Source: Myxococcales bacterium (GTDB lineage: Bacteria > Myxococcota_A > Polyangia > Polyangiales > Polyangiaceae). From it: a stretch of DNA of 33,223 nucleotides. A model generated the notes under the pieces. The model had not been told where the DNA came from, did not search any database, and worked only from the letters and a program-made list of their open reading frames with translations. The position numbers and the translations under genes are program-made. The first letter of the stretch is position 1, and each line of letters opens with the position of its first letter. Shown here piece after piece: positions 15,097 through 23,793 of the stretch. The stretch lies in assembly GCA_020430845.1 (NCBI GenBank), contig JAGQJA010000336.1, forward strand, positions 13,607-46,829, written 5' to 3'.

Positions 15097-16824
15097 TCAC
15101 ATGCGCTCGATGACGTCGATGCCCAGCATCGTCAGGCCGTCGCGCAGCTGTCGCCCCGCGAGGGCGCAGGTGGCGAGGCGGGCTGTGCGCTCGTCGCCCT
15201 CGGCCCGCAGCACGTGGCACTGTTCGTAGAACGCCGAGAACCCGCGCGCCACGGCGTAGAGGTGATCGCAGAGCAGGTGGGGGAGGCTCGCCTCGGCGGC
15301 GGCGTGCACGACCTCGCCGTAGCGCAGGAGCACTCGGCACAGCGCGTCCGCGGCGGGCGTGTCGAGCGCGGGCGCGCCGCGCACCGCGTCCATGTCGACC
15401 TCGGCCTTGCGCAGGATGCTGCGGATGCGGGCGTAGGCGTACTGCAGGTAAGGTCCCGCGTTGCCCTTGAACGAGATCATCTTGTCCCAGTCGAACGTGT
15501 AGTCGCTCGCCCGATTCTGGCGCAGATCCGCGTACTTGACCGCGCCGATGCCCACGGCGCGCGCGACGGCGGGCGCCTCGTCGGGGCCCAGGTCGAGCCC
15601 CTCTTCTTGGATGCGGGCCGACGCGCGCGTGGCGGCCTCGTCGAGCAGGCTCTCGAGCGTGACCGCCTTGCCGTCGCGCGTCTTGAGCGGCTTGCCGTCC
15701 TCGCCCAACACCGAGCCGAACGCGACGTGCTCGAGGCGCGTCTCGATGCCGAGCATCTTGGCCACGGCGAAGAGCTGCTTGAAGTGCAGCGCCTGGCGCA
15801 TGTCGACGACGTAGAGCGCGCGGTCTGCGTGCAGCTCGTCGCGTCGGTAGAACGCCGTCGCCACGTCTGTCGTCGCGTACATGAACGCGCCGTCGCGCTT
15901 GCGTACGAGGAAGGGCTCTTTCGTGGCGCGCAGGTCTTTGGGGGCGTCGTCGAGCTCCTTGAAGAACACGCCGATCGCGCCCTCGCTCTCGCGCGCGATG
16001 CCCTTGGACACGAGCAGGTCGACCACGCCGGCGCACGCGGCGTGGTACGCGCTCTCGCCGAGCCAGAGATCGAACGACACGCCGAGCGTCGCGTAGACCG
16101 CGTCGAGGCTCTTGCGCGTCGCCGCCACGAAGCGCTCCCAGAGCGCGCGGTTGGTCGCGTCGCCGGCCTGGAGCTTGGCCAGCTCGGCCCGGGCTTGCTC
16201 GGCGAACGCCTCGTCGGTCTTGGCGCGCTCGCTCGCGAGCCGGTAGACGCGCTCGAGCTCGTCGATGGGCTCGCGGTCGAGCGCGGCCTCGTCGCCCCAC
16301 TCGCGCATGCCGGCGATGAGCAGGCCGAACTGCGTGCCCCAGTCGCCGAGGTGGTTGTCGGCGATCACCTCGTGCCCGGCCGTGCGCAAGATGCGCACGA
16401 GCGCGTCGCCCAGGATGGTCGATCGCAGGTGGCCCACGTGCATGCGCTTGGCGATGTTGGGGCTCGAGAAGTCGACGACGACGCGCTCTTTGGGCTCGGC
16501 CGCGGGCACGCCCGTGCGGGCGTCGTCGAGGTCGCGCGCGAGCGCCTGCGAGACGAACGCCGGTGAGAGGCGGAGGTTCACGAAGCCGGGGCCCGCGATC
16601 TCGGCCTCCGCGATCTCGGCCGCTTCGAGCATGCGCGCCGCCACGGGCGCGGCGATCTCGCGCGGGGGCTTGCCGAGCTTTGCCTTGAGCCCCAAGAGCC
16701 CGTTGATCTGGTAGTCGCCGTGCTTCGGGTCTTGGGTGGGGCGGAGGGCCGGCTCTGCCTCGACGCCGAGGGCGTCTTGGATGGCTCTGCGCGCGAGGGC
16801 GTCGAGGTGTCGTTCGATACGCAT
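15097..16824 (-). CDS. argS: Arginyl-tRNA synthetase
   Basis: A 575-residue class I synthetase that charges tRNA-Arg in the cytoplasm. An N-terminal additional domain (about 1-90, with HGDYQIN) is followed by the HIGH-type motif SPNIAKRMHVGHLRST (HVGH 129-132). Characteristic blocks include NHLGDWGTQFG, and YADLRQNRASDYTFDWDKM near the anticodon domain. The KMSKS loop is degenerate (GKPLKTRDGKAVTL), as in many bacterial ArgRS. The C-terminal DALR domain ends with GLTMLGIDVIERM, so the gene is full length. It lies between the DUF4129-DUF4350 gene (45-nt gap) and the MoxR gene (70-nt gap), within an otherwise functionally linked cluster. A weak -10-like TAGACG stands in the upstream gap. Confidence 0.96.
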   Translation of the reverse strand: MRIERHLDALARRAIQDALGVEAEPALRPTQDPKHGDYQINGLLGLKAKLGKPPREIAAPVAARMLEAAEIAEAEIAGPGFVNLRLSPAFVSQALARDLDDARTGVPAAEPKERVVVDFSSPNIAKRMHVGHLRSTILGDALVRILRTAGHEVIADNHLGDWGTQFGLLIAGMREWGDEAALDREPIDELERVYRLASERAKTDEAFAEQARAELAKLQAGDATNRALWERFVAATRKSLDAVYATLGVSFDLWLGESAYHAACAGVVDLLVSKGIARESEGAIGVFFKELDDAPKDLRATKEPFLVRKRDGAFMYATTDVATAFYRRDELHADRALYVVDMRQALHFKQLFAVAKMLGIETRLEHVAFGSVLGEDGKPLKTRDGKAVTLESLLDEAATRASARIQEEGLDLGPDEAPAVARAVGIGAVKYADLRQNRASDYTFDWDKMISFKGNAGPYLQYAYARIRSILRKAEVDMDAVRGAPALDTPAADALCRVLLRYGEVVHAAAEASLPHLLCDHLYAVARGFSAFYEQCHVLRAEGDERTARLATCALAGRQLRDGLTMLGIDVIERM

Positions 16825-16869
16825 CTGGGGAGGAGACGTCTAGCCTGGCCTGCGCCTCGCGGCCAGAGC

Positions 16870-18822
16870 TCACCTGCGTCGGTAGAGGGCCCTCCGCGCC
16901 AGGCGCACGAGCTCGCCCAGCGCGCTCAGGTCACCGGCGCGGCGCTCGTCGGGGCGCTCCTTGGCCGCGGAGGCCTTCTCCCATACGGCGGCGACGTGCT
17001 CGTCGGGGCTCTCGGCGCGCGACGCCAGGAGCGCGACCGGATCGTGCGCGCCGCGGGCCTCCTCGCGCAGGCGCTCCTCGACGAAGCGCGCGTAGCTCGC
17101 GAGCGCGACGCCGTCGGCGCGAGCCCGCCTCCAGAAGGCGCCCGTGGCGCGCACGTGCTCGAGGAAGGCGCGTCGCGTCGGCGGAGGCGTCTTGCGGGCG
17201 CGCGCGTGGCGCACGCCGTAGGCGAGAAAGAGCAGGGCGGTGGCGACGATTGCGTGCCAGAGGCCGAGGTCGAGGCCGGCGCGCGAAAGCGCCGCGAACG
17301 GGTTGCCCGGCGGCGGGATGCCGTCCTCGGGTCGCGCCATCTTGATCGTGCGGTGCGCGTTCGGGTCGGGCGCTCCGTCGACCGCGGCGGCGAACGGTGA
17401 CGCTGCGCTCTGCACGATGGCCGCCAACATCACGGCGTTGTCCCCGCGCGCGACGCTCACGTTGGTCAGGAGCTCGGACGTGGCGACACCGACGACGCGT
17501 CCCCGGCCGAAGATGCGCGCGCCCGCGTACGTCCCGTCACCGACGCGCACGAGCGGCGCAGCGCCGGGCCACTGCAGCGCGTCGCCGCGGGCGAGCGTGG
17601 CCCGGATCGGCACGACCGACGTGGCGGCCGCCTCGTCGTCGTCGTCCTCGTACCAGACCCAGCGCAGCTCGCGGCCCGACGCCGACGTCTCGGTCGCGCC
17701 CACGTCTCGGGGCCACCGCGAGGGCGCGCCGAAGAGCACGAGCACGCCGCCCTCGCGCACCCAGCGCATCACGTGCTCGATCGCGTCGTCCTCGAGCACC
17801 GTCTGCTCCATGTCGACGACGACCACAGGCGCGAGCTCGTCGTGCGCCGGCATCGGCAAGGTCGCGATCGAGCGGTCGAGCTTGGAGACCGTGAGCCCCT
17901 GAGCGCGGAGCACCGCCACGCCGAGCTCGCCGCCGGCCGGATCGTCCACGGTGCCGGGCTTTCGCAGGCCGCCACAACCGACGAGGCCCACGAGCAGTGC
18001 GACCACTCCGGCGGCGCGGACGATCGCCTCGGCGCGGGAGCGGGCGCGCGTCGACACCTCGGCCGTGGCGGGCCGGCCCCCGAACTCGACGCCGTCGACC
18101 TCGCGCACGATGTCGCGGAGAGGCGCGCGCGCGCCAGCGTCGGCGCAAGATCGGACGTACTCGCCGTTGGTGCGGTGGCGCGCGATGCGGATCGCGCCGC
18201 GCGCGTCGAGTGCAGCGAGCGACGCCGAGAGGTAGAGCGACAGCGAGCGCGCGTGGTCGCCGGCGCGCGCGAGCTCGTCCGCGCGTGAGAGCAGGCTCGC
18301 GGCGTCGCCGATGGCGCTCGCCTCGTCGGTCGGCGCGTGGGCGTGGACCTCGACGGGGCGCCGGACGTCCTCGCGATCGGCCTCGCGCTCGCGGCGGGAC
18401 CGCAGGAGCGCGCGCACGACGGGGATGATGACGAGGAGGGCGATCGCGCCGACGAGCACCCACACGAGCGCCTGGGCCACGACACCGAGGCTGGCGATGA
18501 GGTCGTCGAGCCAACGCGTCGATCGCTCCACCTTCGGCGCCGGTACGTCGCACGCGGCGCGCAGCCCTTCGCAGCCGTCGAGGTCGGTCGCCAGCGGGCA
18601 CAGCGCGGCCTGTCTCGGGCCGAGGGGGCGCTGCGGTTTAGTGCAGAATGCATACTTCGGGTCCTTGCGGAGATCGGCGCTCGCCCGCGCGGCGTCATCT
18701 GGCGCGTGGAGCGCCGGAGCGCCCACCGCGCGGACCGGCGATGCGACGAGGGCGATCAGCGCCACGCACGAGGCCACGCGGCCGACGGCCCTCGCGTGGG
18801 CGCGTCCCGTCGCGCGGGTCAC
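16870..18822 (-). CDS. DUF4129-like / DUF4350 fusion membrane protein
   Basis: A 650-residue protein that appears to join two usual partners of MoxR clusters. Residues 1-33 look like a signal peptide. Residues ~34-105 are a Cys-containing extracytoplasmic part and 113-139 a membrane span. Residues ~170-245 match the DUF4129 pattern (AGDHARSLSLYLSASLAALDARG ending in HRTNGEY). Residues 266-283 then look like a second, lipoprotein-type signal (VVALLVGLVGC, Cys283). Residues ~290-480 form a DUF4350/GATase-like region (VVVVDMEQ, WVREGGVLVLFGAP) and 518-538 the last span. The GTG at 18822 overlaps the upstream stop in GTGA (18819-18822), which fixes the start. Its role is probably as a membrane or periplasmic partner of the MoxR-DUF58 pair; the biochemical function is unknown. 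Confidence 0.8.
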   Translation of the reverse strand: MTRATGRAHARAVGRVASCVALIALVASPVRAVGAPALHAPDDAARASADLRKDPKYAFCTKPQRPLGPRQAALCPLATDLDGCEGLRAACDVPAPKVERSTRWLDDLIASLGVVAQALVWVLVGAIALLVIIPVVRALLRSRREREADREDVRRPVEVHAHAPTDEASAIGDAASLLSRADELARAGDHARSLSLYLSASLAALDARGAIRIARHRTNGEYVRSCADAGARAPLRDIVREVDGVEFGGRPATAEVSTRARSRAEAIVRAAGVVALLVGLVGCGGLRKPGTVDDPAGGELGVAVLRAQGLTVSKLDRSIATLPMPAHDELAPVVVVDMEQTVLEDDAIEHVMRWVREGGVLVLFGAPSRWPRDVGATETSASGRELRWVWYEDDDDEAAATSVVPIRATLARGDALQWPGAAPLVRVGDGTYAGARIFGRGRVVGVATSELLTNVSVARGDNAVMLAAIVQSAASPFAAAVDGAPDPNAHRTIKMARPEDGIPPPGNPFAALSRAGLDLGLWHAIVATALLFLAYGVRHARARKTPPPTRRAFLEHVRATGAFWRRARADGVALASYARFVEERLREEARGAHDPVALLASRAESPDEHVAAVWEKASAAKERPDERRAGDLSALGELVRLARRALYRRR

Positions 18823-19607
18823 GCCTCGGCCTCCGACGCGGCGCGCGCCGCGATCGCCGCGAAGCGCGTCTGGATGTCCCAACCCTCGGTGCGCGTGCGC
18901 ACGTTGAGGTAGACGAAGAGCCGCGCGGTCGTGCGATACGGCAGCGTGAGCCACATGCCGAGCAGCGCGAAGTCGCTGATGCCTTGGTCGAAGAGGCCCG
19001 GCGGGAGCCTGAACTGCAAGACGTCGCCGGCGATCGCGCGTCCGACCCACTCGCCGAGGAGGATCGACGCGACGAGCAGGATGCCCAAGACGATGTCGGC
19101 GAAGATCGCGTCGGTGAACGCCACCGACGACATGCGCTGCGCGCGCGAGAGCGTCGCGCGGAGGCCGCCGCGCTCGAGGATGAGGATCTCCGGACCGAAG
19201 ACGAAGACGGCAGAGGCCCAGATGCCCGGGAGCAGGAGCATCGAGTAGGCGATCGTGAGCGCCGCGGCCTGCACGACGCGGAGCACGAGCACCAGCGGGA
19301 GCAGGCGCGCCGACGCGCCGAGCACGTCGCGCACCGACGTCTCTTCTTCGAAGACGAGGCGCGACGCCAGGAGCGTCACCGGCGTCTGCGCGATCGACGC
19401 GAGCGCGAGAGCCGCCAGCCAACCCCACGCCGCGCCCATCTCACGCGCGATCGCCGCGCTCGCGAGCCAACCGGGCACGACGACGACGAGCGACACGAGC
19501 GCGAAGGGTTTGCCGCGCGTGACGACGAAGCGGAGCGCGAGGTCGAGCACGTCGAGCACGGGACGGTCGCGCAGCACGACGTGGGCCTTGGGGACGCGGG
19601 CCGTCAC
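18819..19607 (-). CDS. Polytopic membrane protein of MoxR cluster
   Basis: A 262-residue integral membrane protein with about five or six hydrophobic segments: FALVSLVVVVPGWL, GWLAALALASIAQTPVTLLA, LLPLVLVLRVVQAAALTIAY continuing into SMLLLPGIWASAVFVFG, IVLGILLVASILLG and a last one near LLGMWLTLPY. A charged loop LILERGGLRATLSRAQR lies in the middle. I do not recognise a firmly named family; the pattern resembles bacterial DUF975/GlpQ-membrane-domain-like proteins. It begins with GTG 19607 in a GTGA overlap with the SpoIIM gene and ends in a GTGA overlap with the fusion gene, so it is surely part of the same translational unit. Confidence 0.75.
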   Translation of the reverse strand: MTARVPKAHVVLRDRPVLDVLDLALRFVVTRGKPFALVSLVVVVPGWLASAAIAREMGAAWGWLAALALASIAQTPVTLLASRLVFEEETSVRDVLGASARLLPLVLVLRVVQAAALTIAYSMLLLPGIWASAVFVFGPEILILERGGLRATLSRAQRMSSVAFTDAIFADIVLGILLVASILLGEWVGRAIAGDVLQFRLPPGLFDQGISDFALLGMWLTLPYRTTARLFVYLNVRTRTEGWDIQTRFAAIAARAASEAEA

Positions 19608-20593
19608 GCGCGCCCCTCCTCGCCGCGGCCGGCGAGCGTGAGGTAGAGCGCCACGAGCACGAAGAGGGCCGCCCCGACCGAGAGCTTGACGACGGCGGGC
19701 AGGGAGGACGCCGACCAGAACGCCTCGAGCCCGGCGGCGAAGACGAGCATCACGGCAGCGCCGAAGACGATCACCACCACGTCGCGCGCCGCGCGCTGCA
19801 GCGAGGCCGCGCGCGTCAGCTCGCCCGGCGCGACGACTGACCACCCGAGCGCCATGCCCGCGCCCCCGGCGAGCACGATCGCGCCGAGCTCGAGCGAGCC
19901 GTGGCCCACCACGAACGTGAGCACGTTGAAGCCGGCTCCTTGTGCCGCGACGTAGCCGAGCGTGGCGCCGATCGAGAGGCCGTTGTGCACGAGGTAGAAC
20001 GCGGTCGGCAGCCCGCCGAAGATGCCCACCGCGAAGCAGCGGAGCGCGATGCCGACGTTGTTGTTCACGTAGAACCCGGCCATGAGCGCGCCTTCGCCCG
20101 CCTCGCGGCCCTCGCCGAAGCCGCGCGCGTACGCCTCTGCGAGCGGCCGCAGCATGCCCTCGGGGACGACGCGGAAGGCGAACGTGGGGTCACGGAGCGC
20201 GAGCGCGAAGCCGAGCGCGAACGAACCGAAGAAGAGGGCCGCGGCGAGCCACATCACGCGGTGGTGGCGTCGCACCGCGCGCGGAAAGGCTCCCATCCAG
20301 ACGCGCAGCACCTCGCCGCGTCCGCGCCGCTTGGTGCGCCCGTAGAGGGCGGCGTGGGCGGCGGCGGTCAGATCGCGCAGGTAGTCGGCGAGCGGCGCGC
20401 TGTAGTGCGCGGACTGCGCGTAGGCGAGGTCGGCGCACACGTTGCGGTAGAGCGGTGACAGGCGCTCCACGTCGCCGGCGCTCAGCTTGCGCGGGCTGCG
20501 GCTCGCGCGAGACGCGAGGTCGGCGAGCGCCTCCCAGTCGGTGGCGCGGCGCTCGGCGAACGCCTGCTCGCTCAGGGCCGACGTCAGCGCCAC
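19604..20593 (-). CDS. SpoIIM/DUF95-family integral membrane protein
   Basis: A 329-residue stage II sporulation protein M (DUF95) homologue. A soluble N-terminus includes WEALADLASRASRSPRKLSAGDVERL and RNVCADLAYA. Membrane spans follow: VMWLAAALFFGSFALGFALA, NNNVGIALRCFAVGIFGGLPTAF (the conserved N-rich motif of this family), TFVVGHGSLELGAIVLAGGAGMALG and two near the C-terminus. In sporulators SpoIIM belongs to an engulfment peptidoglycan-remodelling complex; in non-sporulators DUF95 genes co-occur with RDD, DUF4129/4350 and MoxR genes, as here. GTG 20593 overlaps the end of the RDD gene by 10 nt. A link to envelope remodelling is inferred from family and context. Confidence 0.88.
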   Translation of the reverse strand: MALTSALSEQAFAERRATDWEALADLASRASRSPRKLSAGDVERLSPLYRNVCADLAYAQSAHYSAPLADYLRDLTAAAHAALYGRTKRRGRGEVLRVWMGAFPRAVRRHHRVMWLAAALFFGSFALGFALALRDPTFAFRVVPEGMLRPLAEAYARGFGEGREAGEGALMAGFYVNNNVGIALRCFAVGIFGGLPTAFYLVHNGLSIGATLGYVAAQGAGFNVLTFVVGHGSLELGAIVLAGGAGMALGWSVVAPGELTRAASLQRAARDVVVIVFGAAVMLVFAAGLEAFWSASSLPAVVKLSVGAALFVLVALYLTLAGRGEEGRA

Positions 20594-21399
20594 GGCTCTG
20601 CCCCTTCGCGGCCCGACTTTGCCGCGCGCGACGACGGCGGGCTCTCGACGCGACCGCTCCGCGCCGCCCGGTCGTAGAGGAGCGCGAGCAGACGGCTCGG
20701 GCTCGCGTGCGCGCAGCCGAACCTGCGCATGAACACCGGCGCGACCATCGCCGCCAGCTCGAGCTCGCGGGCCGGGCCGAGGCGCGCGCGCCGGCGCAAG
20801 AAGAGGTCGAGGGCCGCGCGTTCGTCGGGATCGAGCCGCACCACGTCGGGGATCGTCGCGAGCTCGCTCGGCCTGGGCTCCGGCCGTATCTCCAGTCGCT
20901 TCGCGCGCGCGGCGCGATCGGGCGCGACGACCATCGTGTCGGCCACGAGATCGCCGATGCGCTGGAACTTGCTCCCGAGCGCCATCGTCACCACGCCGAC
21001 CCCGTAGCCCACGGGCAGCACGTCGGCGGCGCGGAGCAGGTTCCGCAGCGTCGCGGCGGTGAGGTCGATGGGACGGCCGGCCGACGTCACGACGCGCAGC
21101 CCGAGCGCCATCTTCCCGGGCGTCGCGCCGACGGCCGCCTCCCACGCGGCGAAGTAGATCCACTGCGCGAAGAACGCGAGCAGGAGCAGCACCCCGATGC
21201 TCGTCTTCATCCACGCGCCGAAGTCGTCGACGTCACCGCCGGCGAGCACCAGCACGAGGCCCACGGCGGCGACCGCGCCGTAGCAGAGGAAGAGGTCGAG
21301 CAAGTGCGCGACCGCGCGGCGCGCGGGGCCCGCGAGCCGATAGTGGAAGACGATGTGCTCGGGCGTCTCGATCGCGACGGCGTTGTCGAGCGGCGTCAT
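20584..21399 (-). CDS. RDD-family membrane protein
   Basis: A 271-residue RDD-domain protein. The domain starts at ARRAVAHLLDLFLCYG, has three hydrophobic segments (about 30-55, 66-85 and a weaker one near 130) and the typical TPGKMALGLRV, TAATLRNLLRAADVLP and FQRIGDLVADTMVV blocks. The last ~100 residues are soluble, helical and charged. RDD proteins are small membrane proteins of unclear function, some proposed as transporters. Here it opens the SpoIIM-MoxR gene set. The ATG at 21399 is 16 nt after the lipoprotein stop and 8 nt after a TATCGT element. Confidence 0.88.
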   Translation of the reverse strand: MTPLDNAVAIETPEHIVFHYRLAGPARRAVAHLLDLFLCYGAVAAVGLVLVLAGGDVDDFGAWMKTSIGVLLLLAFFAQWIYFAAWEAAVGATPGKMALGLRVVTSAGRPIDLTAATLRNLLRAADVLPVGYGVGVVTMALGSKFQRIGDLVADTMVVAPDRAARAKRLEIRPEPRPSELATIPDVVRLDPDERAALDLFLRRRARLGPARELELAAMVAPVFMRRFGCAHASPSRLLALLYDRAARSGRVESPPSSRAAKSGREGAEPWR

Positions 21400-21407
21400 C
21401 GACCGTG

Positions 21408-21413
21408 ACGATA
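21408..21413 (-). promoter_or_regulatory. -10-like element TATCGT before RDD gene
   Basis: TATCGT on the minus strand ends 8 nt before ATG 21399, inside the 16-nt gap between lipoprotein and RDD genes. No good -35 is visible, so an internal promoter is only a possibility. Confidence 0.22.
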
Positions 21414-21415
21414 GC

Positions 21416-22072
21416 TCAACGCGGGCGCGCGGCGTTCTCGCGCGGAACGCCGTCGTCGCCGGTCCGGGGCGGGTCGAGCCGGATGCCCGTGACGATGCGG
21501 GCTCGCGCCACCGCCAGCCGCGCCGAGAGCACGTCCTCGTCGTTCGCGCCGGGCACGTCGGTGGTCACGTGGACGAGCAGGCAGCTCCGGATGAACGCGC
21601 CGAACAGGTACACGTGCCCCGCGAGCGGCGCGCCGGGCCGGGCCACGGCCAGGGCGACCCACATGCGTGAGTCGTACGCCTCGGGGCCGACGGTGACCGC
21701 GTCCTCCACCGTGGTGAGCTCGCCCGTGACCCAGCCGCGGGCGCGCGCGCGCTCCTCGCACTTGGCGCGGTTGACGAGCTCCTCTTCTTTGGTCGCCAAG
21801 AGGCGCAGGCGCGTGTGCGTGGCCTCGTGCGTCGCGACGAGCTCCTCCTTCGAGTGGTCGTCGATGCGCCACGTCTTGCCGTCGGGCAGCGGCAGCTGGA
21901 GCCGGAAGCGCTTCGAGTGGAACTTGCCCCAGCGCGCGTCGCTCGACGCGAAGGCCACGGGCTTGGGCGCGACGGGCGGTGTGGGCGCCGCGGCAGGCTG
22001 CGGCGGCGCGCTCGCCTCGCACCCCGTCGCCACGAAGAGCGCCGCGATGATTGCGCAACGCCGCGAGCTCAT
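21416..22072 (-). CDS. Lipoprotein of unknown function
   Basis: A 218-residue predicted lipoprotein: MSSRRC start, hydrophobic core, lipobox VATGC with Cys18, then a Pro/Ala linker to about residue 40. The remaining ~175 residues are a soluble domain with strands such as RFRLQLPLPDGKTWRIDD, THTRLRLLATKEEE and HVYLFGAFIRSCLLVHVTT. I do not recognise the family. It is placed 4 nt after ilvE and 16 nt before the RDD gene, so it should be co-transcribed with both. Its function may relate to the envelope genes downstream, but that is only contextual. Confidence 0.75.
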   Translation of the reverse strand: MSSRRCAIIAALFVATGCEASAPPQPAAAPTPPVAPKPVAFASSDARWGKFHSKRFRLQLPLPDGKTWRIDDHSKEELVATHEATHTRLRLLATKEEELVNRAKCEERARARGWVTGELTTVEDAVTVGPEAYDSRMWVALAVARPGAPLAGHVYLFGAFIRSCLLVHVTTDVPGANDEDVLSARLAVARARIVTGIRLDPPRTGDDGVPRENAARPR

Positions 22073-22076
22073 TGGG

Positions 22077-22997
22077 CTAAACGGCGGTCAGCCAGTCGAC
22101 GTGCTTGGTGTCTGTGCCGCGCACGATGTCGAAGAAGCGCTCCTGCAGCCGCTTCGTGATCGGGCCGACCTTGCCGTCGCCGATGGGCCGATCGTCGACC
22201 TCGCGCACCGGCGTGATCTCGGCGGCGGTGCCCGTGAGGAAGACCTCGTCGGCGAGCCAGAGCTGGTCGCGCGTGATGCGCCCCTCTTTGACCTCGATGC
22301 CGGCCTCGCGCGCGAGCGTGATGACGGTGTCGCGCGTGATGCCCTCGAGGATGGACGACGAGAGGTCGGGCGTGTGGATGACGCCCTTGCGCACGATGAA
22401 CAGGTTCTCGCCCGAGCCTTCGGACACGTAGCCCGCCGCGTCGAGCAGGATGGCCTCGTCGTAGCCGCCCAGCTTGGCCTCGCGCTTGGCGAGCATGCTG
22501 TTCGTGTACTGGCCCATCATCTTGGCCTTGGCGAGGCTGATGTTGATGTGGTGCCGCGCGAACGAGCTGATCTTGCAGCGGATGCCGCTCTTGAGCGCCT
22601 CTTCGCCGAGGTACGCGCCCCACTTCCACGCGATGATCGCCGTGCGGATGGGGTTGTTGGGCGCGTAGATGCCCATCGCGCCCTCGCCCATGAACACGAT
22701 CGGCCGCAGGTACCCTTCGTCGAGGTGGTTGGCGCGGAGCGCGTCGATGCAGCCGCGCGCCACGTCCTCGTGCGTCACCTTGGGCTTGATGAGGATGAGC
22801 CGGCAGGTGTCGAAGAGGCGGTTCACGTGCTCCTCGAGCCGGAACACGTAGCTCTTGCCGTCCTCGCGTTTGTAGGCGCGGATGCCCTCGAACGCGCCCA
22901 GCCCGTAGTGCAAGGAGTGCGTGAGGATGTGAACCTGCGCGGCGTCCCAGTCGACGAGCTCGCCGTCGAGCCACACTTTCTGGAGCTTCTCGACCAT
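22077..22997 (-). CDS. ilvE: Branched-chain amino acid aminotransferase
   Basis: A fold-type IV PLP aminotransferase of 306 residues from ATG 22997, catalysing the last step of Leu, Ile and Val synthesis in the cytoplasm. Landmarks are KVWLDGELVDW, THSLHYGLGAFEGIRAY, the PLP-lysine region ISLAKAKMMGQYTNSML, GYDEAILLD, YVSEGSGENLF (which includes the cofactor-contacting Glu) and TGTAAEITPVREVD near the C-terminus. The ATG at 22997 is preferred over GTG 23018 because GCGGAG stands 6 nt upstream of it. The length matches the usual ~305 residues. The Smr gene ends 70 nt upstream; the lipoprotein gene follows 4 nt downstream. Confidence 0.95.
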   Translation of the reverse strand: MVEKLQKVWLDGELVDWDAAQVHILTHSLHYGLGAFEGIRAYKREDGKSYVFRLEEHVNRLFDTCRLILIKPKVTHEDVARGCIDALRANHLDEGYLRPIVFMGEGAMGIYAPNNPIRTAIIAWKWGAYLGEEALKSGIRCKISSFARHHINISLAKAKMMGQYTNSMLAKREAKLGGYDEAILLDAAGYVSEGSGENLFIVRKGVIHTPDLSSSILEGITRDTVITLAREAGIEVKEGRITRDQLWLADEVFLTGTAAEITPVREVDDRPIGDGKVGPITKRLQERFFDIVRGTDTKHVDWLTAV

Positions 22998-23067
22998 CTC
23001 AATCTCCGCGCCGGACACTAGTCCCTCGCGCCACCCGTGCCACGGAAAATGTGCCGCGGCCTCGCGT

Positions 23068-23793
23068 TCAACGACGCAGCGCGACGTAGAGCGCGCCCGC
23101 GCCTCCGTCCTCGGCGTGCGCCGTGACGAACGCCGAGACGTGGTCGCGCGCGCGTCCTTGTGAGAGCCACGCCGTCAGCTCACCACGCAAGACGCCCTCG
23201 CCTTTTCCGTGGATGACGAGCACGCAGCGCTCTCCGCGACCGCGCATCTCCGACAAGAACGCGAGCGTCCGAGCCTTGGCGTCGGCCGCGCTCAGTCCGT
23301 GCAGGTCGAGGCGCGCGTCGATGGGCAACGCACCGCGGCGTAGGCTGCGCACGAGCGCGGGTGGCGTGTCGACGCGCCGGCCCTCCACGTGGTCACCGTC
23401 GTCCGACACCTCGAAGCGCACGCCGTCGTCGACCAACGCGCGCAGCCGCTCCACCGCCGCGTCGGCCTCGACCGCCGTGCGCTCTCGCGCGACGTCGACC
23501 GTGGTGCGCTCCGCGCCGCGCTCGAGCGGCTTCACGCCCGACATGAGCCGGTGGAACGTGACGCTGTCGTCCGCGTCGTCGAGCGGCGACGAGCGCGTCG
23601 TCGTCGCCGGCTTGGGTGGCGTCGGCTTGCGTGGCGTCGGCTCGGGCGCGTCGGCCTTCGTTGCAGGCGCGGCCTTCGTCGCAGCGGCGCTCTTGAGCGG
23701 GCCGAGCTTGTCGGCGAGCGCGTGGAACCCGCCGAACGCCTTGGGCGCGGGCTTGGTCTCGGTCGCGTCGGTCTTCTTGCGCTTCTTGCTCAC
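23068..23793 (-). CDS. Smr-domain protein (MutS2 C-terminal-like)
   Basis: A 241-residue protein. The N-terminal ~150 residues are Lys/Ala/Pro-rich and then helical (SVTFHRLMSGVKPLERG). The C-terminal ~85 residues are an Smr domain: LDLHGLSAADAKART, LVIHGKGEGVLRGEL and the terminal GGAGALYVALRR. Smr domains nick DNA or RNA, and stand-alone forms act in recombination control or ribosome rescue; which applies here is unknown. GTG 23793 overlaps the ferredoxin gene's stop in GTGA (23790-23793), so the two are translationally coupled. Confidence 0.88.
   Translation of the reverse strand: MSKKRKKTDATETKPAPKAFGGFHALADKLGPLKSAAATKAAPATKADAPEPTPRKPTPPKPATTTRSSPLDDADDSVTFHRLMSGVKPLERGAERTTVDVARERTAVEADAAVERLRALVDDGVRFEVSDDGDHVEGRRVDTPPALVRSLRRGALPIDARLDLHGLSAADAKARTLAFLSEMRGRGERCVLVIHGKGEGVLRGELTAWLSQGRARDHVSAFVTAHAEDGGAGALYVALRR

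Noticed and set aside
18823-19428. N-terminal extension of the DUF4129-DUF4350 protein
   Set aside because: It overlaps the real polytopic membrane gene in another frame and reads as Arg/Ala-rich noise; GTG 18822 in a GTGA overlap is the natural start.
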